Shown here one piece after another: positions 56,767 to 64,000 of a DNA stretch of 64,000 nt; positions within the stretch are counted from its first letter, which is position 1, and each line of letters opens with the position of its first letter. The DNA lies in the NCBI GenBank assembly GCA_029721435.1, contig CM056588.1:35185930-35249929 (forward strand), in the 5' to 3' direction. The stretch is from Gymnothorax reevesii (Eukaryota; Chordata; Actinopteri; Anguilliformes; Muraenidae). A program made the position numbers and the translations under genes. The notes under the pieces are model-generated. The model was not told the DNA's origin. It worked only from the letters and a program-made list of their open reading frames with translations, and did no database searches.

Positions 56767-57704
56767 TCTACAGTCGAATAACGTTATGTATGTTCATTCA
56801 TGCTACGTTAGTGTGTATGCAGGTGGGTCATCGAATTGACAAGGTAACAAATTGTTTGAGAGATAAAAACCGCGACTCGTCATTGCTGACATTAGCAATG
56901 CATTATTAGAGTCCGTTTCTCTGGCATTATGCTGAGATGCAGTGATAACTGTTCCAACATTAGCACAGCCATTATGGCAATCTGAAATGTAATTGAGGCA
57001 GTACATCAGTCAAATGAGTCCTCATTCATTCTTTACACATATTATAGTATGGACTTTAGTGGGCTTTCCATACAGAAGAGTGACGAGCAAGTTGACAAAT
57101 ATGACCATTACTAAAGTTAATCATTAGTCTCGATCTTTTCTGAACTGAATTGAACACAACCCTGTGAGAGCAAATCATTGGTGATATTGAAATGTAGCCA
57201 TGGTAGCTCCTTGTAGTAGACGTTCTTGCTAGATCCGGCAACCTAGCTGGCAACCTCTCGTCTGGGGGAGAGGAGGAGGGGATACTGCGCTCTGCACTAT
57301 TTGAATGTGAGTGCAGTACCAGTTTTGGCCACAAACTTACATACGGCTCCTTTACATTTTGGAAAACAATGCCTTTTGTGTGACACCAAGAGTCTCAAGA
57401 GAAACATAGAGGCAGATTAGATAATAGTATGTAAAAAAAAAATAATAATAAAAAATGAAGACAAAACCAAACTGAATGTAACTTGACTTGGATCTGGCTA
57501 CTGAGTAAACATATTTGCCCACACAATCACTTTTTCAAATCAGTAAATGTGAGTGTATGAAAACAACAGCATAGCTCAGATTACGACAAACATTTCAGCA
57601 TATAAAACCGCTATTATGATGAAATCAATTTCAATTTACAATTTACAAGCCATTGTGTTCACTGGCAGTGCAATAGGTGCGTGTTGTGGTCAGGAGCAAG
57701 ATCA
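56765..57704. other. No recognisable gene
   Basis: AT-rich; nothing identified. Confidence 0.4.
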
Positions 57705-57906
57705 GGGATACTCAGTCTTTTCCAGAATACGATGGCAGGGGTGCAGCCCTTCATTCTAACCATGCAGTTTCACACCTGATTCTGCTAATCAAGGGTCTAT
57801 GGCAAAAGCTTTGAGGGTTGATTAGTAGAATCAGGTGTGTGACTGGTTGGTTAGAATGAAAGCTTGCACACACACCAGCTCATTCTGAAAAAGAGCGAGT
57901 ATCTAT
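57705..57906. mobile_element. Foldback MITE
   Basis: The ends GATACTCAGTCTTTTCCAGA and TCTGAAAAAGAGCGAGTATC are inverted. A longer inner stem pairs TCATTCTAACCA..CACACCTGATTCTGCTAATC with GATTAGTAGAATCAGGTGTG..GGTTAGAATGA. The 11-bp direct repeat gagcaagatca flanks it (57694-57704 and 57907-57917) and may be the target duplication, though it is long for known superfamilies. Confidence 0.75.
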
Positions 57907-57917
57907 GAGCAAGATCA

Positions 57918-59430
57918 CTGGCAGTTTAATAGGAATGTAACATGGCCAGAGAGCTACTCATAAATATGGAAACCTGAGCGCTTTGAATGCGCCAATGTTT
58001 ACACAAAAATGGTTTCAGCCTCATTGAAATCTAGTCCATTCATCCCCTGAGGCACACGTAGAAACAATATTATAATGAGTGTGATTCTCTGGGATTTATT
58101 GACATACATGCCATCATAGTCAGCATGTAAAGGTTACGGCTAAAAGGGTGTATTGATCCAGGGATTACTGAGTCCCTTTTGTTGGAGTGAATGGAGTGCA
58201 CATCGCACTAATATCAGATATTCCAATATCCCAAGAGGCATAAATCTGCTGTAGCATGAACATGCAGAACTGGTACATCATAGCACAACTAACTGCTACA
58301 ACATTGAGAATAGCAGTGGTACAAAAAAGTGCTTTCCCTGAACAAAATACTCAGGACTGCCAGCCTGCCAAGGAAATACACACATTTGACCCCAACTTAA
58401 GTTCTCTGAGTTCTTTGAGTATTTATGTAATTGTGAAATGAGCAATATTTTGACACCAGATTACATTATATCATAAAACACATTAGTTAGACAGGGATAT
58501 GTTGTCATGGCAACGCATCAATGGTTCTTTTCTCCATTAATTTGAGTCTTTACTGTTTCCACTCCGCATTTTTAAACTTCATTCTGCAATTATGTTCAAA
58601 CTAAATCATGCATCGTCTTAGTACATTTCATTTTTGTGTAAATGTAATCTGCCTGTTCTACTGAGTGGAAATAAAGTAAGGTTTTTGTAAAAAGCATACT
58701 CTGAAGTGGTGTTTCACTACAACCTTTGATTGTTGATCTCCTGTACCAGGAGTGTCTGTATAAGCACCATAATCTGTTAATAAATGTAAACTGCAATTAG
58801 AAAACCGATGTGGTACAGGGTTGTTGCCGGCATTTGATGGGGCGTAGTTTACAATCTCCCAGGGTCACTCAGGGGCAGTTTTCATTCAGGCTAACTTTAT
58901 GAAACAAGTCTGCTAACTCTGAGCACACCTTAATGGCTTTGCAACAGTCAGAATTCAGCGCCTTCGTTAGAAAAATTCAGCCAAGGAGCCACTATCCAGT
59001 GGAGGTTGCACTTTCAAGTCACATTACAATCTCCCCTGGATCATGTCATCAAGGAAATTTCCCGGGATGAATTAAGTTTAAACATCATATAATGGGGCAA
59101 CTCAACTTCAGATGTCAAGCTCTCAAACGGAAAGGACCAAACAAATCATATTTGAGGTCACGGTTGAATTTGCATAATTTCATACAGGATTGATGAATTG
59201 CATTATGATTTCATCAATAGCAACACTTTGAACAAGCTGAAGCCTCTCAATGCACTGACATCCATCTGGCCATATAGTGGTTGACAGTGTACAGAGCTAA
59301 AAATAGTTACTACCCTTTTGCTTCAGCCAAAAGTTCAAGTAGAATTGTCCACTATTAAGCAAGGATTACATCAAAGAAAAACAAGATTCAAATTTATATT
59401 TATTTTATTTGTTTATTTATTTTTGTGTGC
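57918..59430. other. No recognisable gene
   Basis: AT-rich presumed intron or intergenic sequence; nothing identified. Confidence 0.4.
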
Positions 59431-59449
59431 ATGTGTGTGTGTGTGTGTG
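59431..59449. repeat. (TG)n microsatellite
   Basis: Short uninterrupted TG run. Confidence 0.9.
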
Positions 59450-59631
59450 ACCAGAACATGCATAAGAAGCCAGCTGAGCTAAAAACTGTCCGGACATTAA
59501 ATTTGATGAGTCCGTAAATTTGAAACCAAAAACCAAATATAGGCATTTAGTATCACAGAAAGCCTGGGTATTGTTTAACGAGGTATTCCCCACAAGCAAG
59601 TGTAATCTCTCCTTAAAATCATAGTCATTAA

Positions 59632-60510
59632 AGGAGCTGTGTCACGATTACTGCGCATGCTCACAACTTTGAACAAAGTAAATTCGCTCAACTTCAAGTC
59701 AAAATCTACAAGGTATTTTTCCTCTTTTTTTGATTATTGGGGATGGCAACCAGCTTATTCCCTTGGCTAAAGCTTAAAATAGCACTTTGAATCCTCACAT
59801 TTCCACAGAAAGCTCCTTAACCCCTTTGCGCAGATAAAGTTATGAAGCTGAGTAATGAAGCTGGAAAATTTGGCATAATTTTGTATTCGGCGCAAAGGGC
59901 TCAATATAAAGAGTAAAAGGCTGCAGTAACTAAAATATACAATGCAAAATGAAGACATATTGGCAAGGATGGAATCAGATAATGACTTGCAGTGAAGCAG
60001 ATTCACTTCAGTCAGGACACTTATGTCAGATTTAACCATTTATTGCAGGACGACCTGCATTTGAGTTTGGTGGTGACTCTGGGCGAGTGATGCTCTGGAA
60101 CAATCTGAGCAAGCATGACAAAAACAGTCCCTGACATCACAACGCTCCCAGCAGATCCTGAGAATCTTTTAAATCTTGTAAGATTTAAGTTATTGAATAT
60201 GACACGATTCAGTCCTGCTTAAGATGAACAGTTATAATCATAAAGGAGCGGGCTGGGGAGGTGGTGGGAGATGAGAAACACATTTGTTAGTAACCCAAGT
60301 ATGAGCAGTGTAGAGGGCACGTTGCCAGAGAAATGAATGAACACAGCATTGGTTATTAAAGCTTGCCAATTAGGTGGGAGGAGCTAAAGTTAAGATGATT
60401 GGCCAGAAACAGGCTTGTGACCAGCCTGACTACTGACTGAACTAATGCCTAAGGCTTGATTTTCTTCGGATTATGTTCTGAGCGTGCTCAGTAATAGTGA
60501 CACAGCTCCT
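59632..60510. mobile_element. TTAA-flanked DNA transposon, non-autonomous
   Basis: An 879-bp element with inverted ends AGGAGCTGTGTCACGATTAC and (right, reverse-complemented) AGGAGCTGTGTCACTATTAC. TTAA lies at each edge (59628-59631 and 60511-60514). A fragment of the same family lies at 42240. TTAA duplication fits piggyBac or Kolobok. No transposase is recognised. Confidence 0.8.
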
Positions 60511-60724
60511 TTAAGCACATATCTAGCAATGATCAAAGGGCCAGTTAGCTTGCGGCTCAGAATAGATATGGGTAATCCATTATAATCAGGTGCCTGACTT
60601 GCACTTGAAACACTGCATCACTTGGTGTTTTCACCACCGTTGTAAGTTTTATCTGTTTGAAAATAATGGCACTCACTGTTGTTCACTGGAGTCCCAGAGC
60701 CTTAAAAAATAGCAATTCAACCTT

Positions 60725-61160
60725 TGCAAAATTATAGACGTTACCAACTTTGCTTCTCATCTGTTCAAGAATTTATTTAGATTGTGGCATCCTGTGCTGC
60801 TTTTTACCTACTTCACATTGCCAGACAGGTTCCATCTAAGTGATGTTTAGATTCAACAGGCCTGGCAGTAACCAAGGTTGGGTGTGTTTATTGAAATCGG
60901 GACCAATTACCAACAATATTATGTTAAATTGTTTGATTTAGTGACTAATAGGACAACTACTTTTTCATATTTTGCCAGGTATGGTTGGATTGCTTTTTTC
61001 TTTCAATAAATACACTCATTGTTAAATCTGCATTTTGTGTTTTATCAGGTTATTTTTGTCTATTATTATAGTTAGATTGATGATCTGAAACATTTCCAAG
61101 CCTCAAATATGCAAAAATAGAAGAATTCGGGAATGGGGTAAATACTTTTTCACAGTCGTG
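60725..61160. mobile_element. Truncated DNA-transposon copy
   Basis: The right end GGGGTAAATACTTTTTCACA..GTGTA and internal phrases (GATGATCTGAAACATTT, ATGCAAAAATAGAAGAA, GCATTTTGTGTTTTATCAGG) look like a common fish element ending in CACTGTGAAAAAGTATTTG-type sequence. The matching left inverted end was not found. Confidence 0.5.
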
Positions 61161-61859
61161 TATTACCACCCAGAGTTAAGGAGATTGTCGCAACATGCAT
61201 TTAACATACTGTAACTGATTACAGTCCATTCATTGAACCCTTATTTAAATAATCCTTAAACTCCAACTTTTCACAGATCAGCATCATCTAATGCTGAACT
61301 CTAAGCCAATGTCACCCGTGCTTGTCTGTTTTTTTCTTTCATCAAGATTTCTGCATTCCAAAATTGTGATTCTTCTTTATGCAAATATAGCCACTCTGTC
61401 ATGGTGAGAGTAAAAATAAAATGGAAGAATGAAAAAAGGGACTTATTTCTGTGGATTGCAGCTGGAATTCACTAATTTGCATTCCTGCTTACAATGAAAT
61501 TAGTCTTTGAAGACTTAATTTACTGACTTGGACGTTCAAAATCAAAGTACAGTAGGAAAATAATGCTATGTTTGCACAATAAATTAAAAATGGTTGAAAC
61601 TAAACTGGCCCCATTTTAAAAAGAAAAAGAGCTTTGTCACACATTTCCATTTGTAGGAAAATATACAAAAGGTTTGGGGACCATAAATTTCCTCTTTTTG
61701 CTAAATATATTATATTAAAATCTGCATCAAGCTGAAATAATATCACTGTGGTTGAACCAACATCAGACGGCCGTAAGAAGCAGATTTGTATTACTGAGAG
61801 TAAGAATCAATGTCATATCTTCATATGTCAGAATCAGATTTGTCTCTCAGTGAGTCAGA
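61161..61859. other. No recognisable gene
   Basis: AT-rich; nothing identified. Confidence 0.4.
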
Positions 61860-62194
61860 TGTAAGGGTTGTCCCTTGCAGTCCCTCCCCTCCTGCATTCC
61901 TTGCCTCCATTTTAGCGAGCTACGCGTGTGGCTCGTTGAAGTGGAGGTGAGGCCAGGGTATAAAGGGCTGGCTGCAACTGATACCAGTGCTGCAGCATTC
62001 TGTATTTTCTCTAGCCCGGTTAAGTGTGTGCTGCTGCTCCCTTCAATTTGGGATCGTGTTCATTTGTTATATTTATTTAGTCTTTTTAATTCTTCCTCAG
62101 CCTGTGCGTGTGGGTCCCTCCATCACCCTTTGGGCCCATGGTCCCAGTGCCCGCCGATTTGCTATTTGCAGCCGGCGGGAGCAAATCCATAACA
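61860..62194 (+). mobile_element. Solo LTR, family C
   Basis: A 335-bp block starting TGTAAGGGTTG and ending ATCCATAACA, flanked by the 5-bp duplication tcaga (61855-61859 and 62195-62199). A GGGTATAAAGG TATA box (61959) gives plus orientation. It is GC-richer than its surroundings. Open frames across it are chance. No AATAAA is seen. Confidence 0.85.
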
Positions 62195-62230
62195 TCAGAT
62201 TCAGGGTAATTTCTCAAGGAGTCAGATACA

Positions 62231-62450
62231 TATTGAACAACAAAAGAAACGCAAGTTAATTAAAGGCAGACTGGAAAATAAGTTTTCACATAATTATTTT
62301 AGAAAAGCAAATTTATTACTATCGTATCGTATTTACCATTTACACTGGTTTCATCAAACTTTTCTTTTTTTTGCGGTCACTTTGACCGAGTAACCATAAG
62401 AGTACATTGACTAACTAGCGAACTTGCGTTTCTTTTGATGCTCACAGTAT
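62231..62450. mobile_element. Tc1/mariner-type MITE
   Basis: The left CAACAAAAGAAACGCAAGTT and the right AACTTGCGTTTCTTTTGATG are inverted repeats, with TA-containing edges. A palindrome-free AT-rich body of about 170 bp lies between. No coding content. Confidence 0.75.
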
Positions 62451-62524
62451 ATATACCGTAAGCCTAAGGACACTTTGGCCAGGATCACATTTTGACAAGG
62501 CAGATCTTATATTGTTATTGGAAT

Positions 62525-63538
62525 TGTTGTGTTCTGGGGTCCTGGCCTGTGGCCAGGACAGCATTTATGATTTTAACAGTTTCATGTTCAAAGTTCCTTA
62601 GTCATAGTTCATGCCACAGTTTTTAACAGTTTCTTGTATCAATTTTTTGCATTTCATGTTTCACATTCATTGTCCACGTTTTTACTTTTCCATGTTTTGT
62701 TTCATGCCAGGTCTGCTAAGCCACTCCACCGCTTGTCTGCGTTCCGCCCCGTGCCTTCGTTGTTGCACATTTCTGAGCTATGGCTGGCTTTGGTATTTCC
62801 CCTTCCTTCCATGCTGTGCTGATTCGGGGCTTTCTTAGCTTAATTGACAATTAACTGTTTTTAAGTTACTAACATTTACTAACACTCACTGGGTGGTGTA
62901 ATTCATTAGATAGGCACATTACTAATATTACTAATTTAGACAGGGAGTTTATTGTCATGATTCCTGCTTTACTATTTCAAGATCTTGCTGTGCTTTTCTG
63001 TTCTGAACATTCATGCTTGCTTCCAAACTGCATACTTAATTGGTACTTAAGCTGAGCACGCTCATTCTCTTAATGAGCAAGTCTTGTCATCCAATCTCTG
63101 TCCATGTCTTGATCTTGCCATGCCTCTTGTTTCTCTTTCTCCAGGTGTTGCCCCTCATGTTCTGATTTCTAGCCTTTATCTGGATGCGGTGGAAGTTGGC
63201 TGGCAGACAGTGTCTCAAGTTTTGTTACAAGTCTCGTTTCATGTGCAAGTTTTGTCGTTCATGGTCATGCTTCCAAGTCTTGTTCTTAGTCCTTGTGTAT
63301 ATAGCCTTAGTCTTGTTGTTTATTTTCGTCCTTGGATTTCTGCCTGGAGTTTCCAGTGTTTTTTGTTCTTGCCATTTTTGCTATTTAGTTTCCCAGATCT
63401 GTGTAGCTTACCTTAGTTTGTCTTTTTGCAACCCTTTGGGCCAAGTTTTTCGTTGGCCCTTGTGCCTGTTTTATTTTGTTTTGAATAAATCCTCATTTCC
63501 CTTCACACCGCTTCTGGTGTCTAACTGATTCCATATCA
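62525..63538 (+). mobile_element. Solo LTR, family A copy 4
   Basis: A 1014-bp element starting TGTTGTGTTCTGG and ending CATATCA, flanked by the 5-bp duplication ggaat (62520-62524 and 63539-63543). It has a GGTACTTAAGC TATA-like box (about 63032) and an AATAAA at 63484, about 50 bases before the end. It is in opposite orientation to copies 1 to 3. The long hydrophobic open frames near 62611 and 63084 are pyrimidine-rich LTR sequence, not genes. Confidence 0.88.
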
Positions 63539-63724
63539 GGAATAAGCTTCTGTCCAACGTGTGAGGAACTTTCGGCACAGAGAAGATCTCCTCTGGGAAA
63601 GTGGGGAGTGGCTGCTCGTTTTGTGTGGCACCCAATAAAATGTCATGGAGTAATACTAATATAAGTACAATGAAGAATGATCTCTGCAGACTTTATTTTA
63701 ACAATTAGCCTCATGCAGCTCCGA

Positions 63725-63850
63725 TCGAGGCGGTGGGGACTCCCCACCTATCAGGGTTGTCACGCGCTCCTCGAACGGTGACAGCTGGAGGTTTGAACCG
63801 GATTGGCCTCCACCAGTCCGTGCGCTGCTGCGCCTGAGCACCGCAACCTG
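63725..63850 (-). mobile_element. Possible tRNA-derived SINE head
   Basis: The minus strand carries GGTTCAAACC, a good polymerase III B box, about 40 bases after an A-box-like CAGGCGCAGCAGCG. The stretch is strikingly CpG-rich for this window, suggesting a recent insertion. No intact cloverleaf was found, so a functional tRNA is unlikely. Confidence 0.35.
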
Positions 63851-64000
63851 TTTTTTTTGGTGGCAATCTTAAAATCAGACCACTTTTTTAACCTACATGT
63901 AAGCATTTAGATTGTGTAATTATGTAGGCTATATAACCTGAAATATCATGGATCTATAAATTTATTTTATTAAGGCCGATGTTATTCGCACTTACACGTG
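63851..64000. other. No recognisable gene
   Basis: AT-rich edge of the window. Confidence 0.4.

Noticed and set aside
63084..63528. Hydrophobic 110-114 codon frames resembling membrane proteins
   Set aside because: They fall inside the family A LTR (62525-63538) and arise from T/C-rich sequence, in two frames at once.

Overview
The window is nuclear DNA from a ray-finned fish, almost certainly a teleost. I infer this from one recognisable vertebrate neuronal gene exon (insyn1), a spliceosomal intron layout, long AT-rich non-coding stretches, abundant (TG)n microsatellites and a dense load of DNA transposons of types common in fish: Tc1/mariner (TA sites), hAT (8-bp target duplications), PIF/Harbinger and TTAA-flanked elements. 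There are no operons, ribosome-binding sites or prokaryotic features. The species cannot be named from the sequence.

Only one host gene is supported: the large 3' coding exon of insyn1 (inhibitory synaptic factor 1) on the minus strand at 50410-51198, with a clear splice acceptor and a poly(A) signal. Its 5' coding exon was not found; it is probably beyond the right edge, which would make about 51.2-64 kb insyn1 intron. The other coding-like sequence is transposon-derived and broken: a Tc1 transposase (19163-20356), a RecQ-like helicase split by a Harbinger element (45576-47455), a Myb/SANT-like Harbinger protein (46093-46310) and the N-terminus of a hAT-associated protein (34249-34467).

Layout, left to right. 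0-4 kb: TG repeats, an LTR-like block, an element with about 80-bp inverted ends, and a hAT MITE. 4-6.2 kb: a possible promoter with splice sites, and a 222-bp tandem duplication. 7.4-12.7 kb: two direct copies of a palindrome-rich element. 14.9-17.8 kb: a solo LTR (+), a Tc1-type MITE and a second solo LTR (-). 18.8-20.7 kb: a Tc1 element split by a solo LTR. 22.5-25.1 kb: a MITE and an LTR carrying a 1-kb tandem-repeat insertion with CTCF-like motifs. 26-27.6 kb: a MITE with telomere-like sequence and a hAT inside a degenerate attacc-rich tract. 30-31.2 kb: inverted minisatellites and a MITE. 32.7-36.6 kb: a hAT nested in an older repeat, then a TTAA-flanked element. 38-43.5 kb: assorted repeats. 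45.5-47.5 kb: the Harbinger-in-helicase nest. 50.4-51.2 kb: insyn1. 51.5-64 kb: MITEs, a TTAA element and two solo LTRs.

The genes do not act together. The main story is transposon layering, with target-site duplications readable directly for many insertions: five LTRs, three hATs, several TA and TTAA elements and one with a 7-bp duplication. Family names rest on remembered motifs, not on searches.
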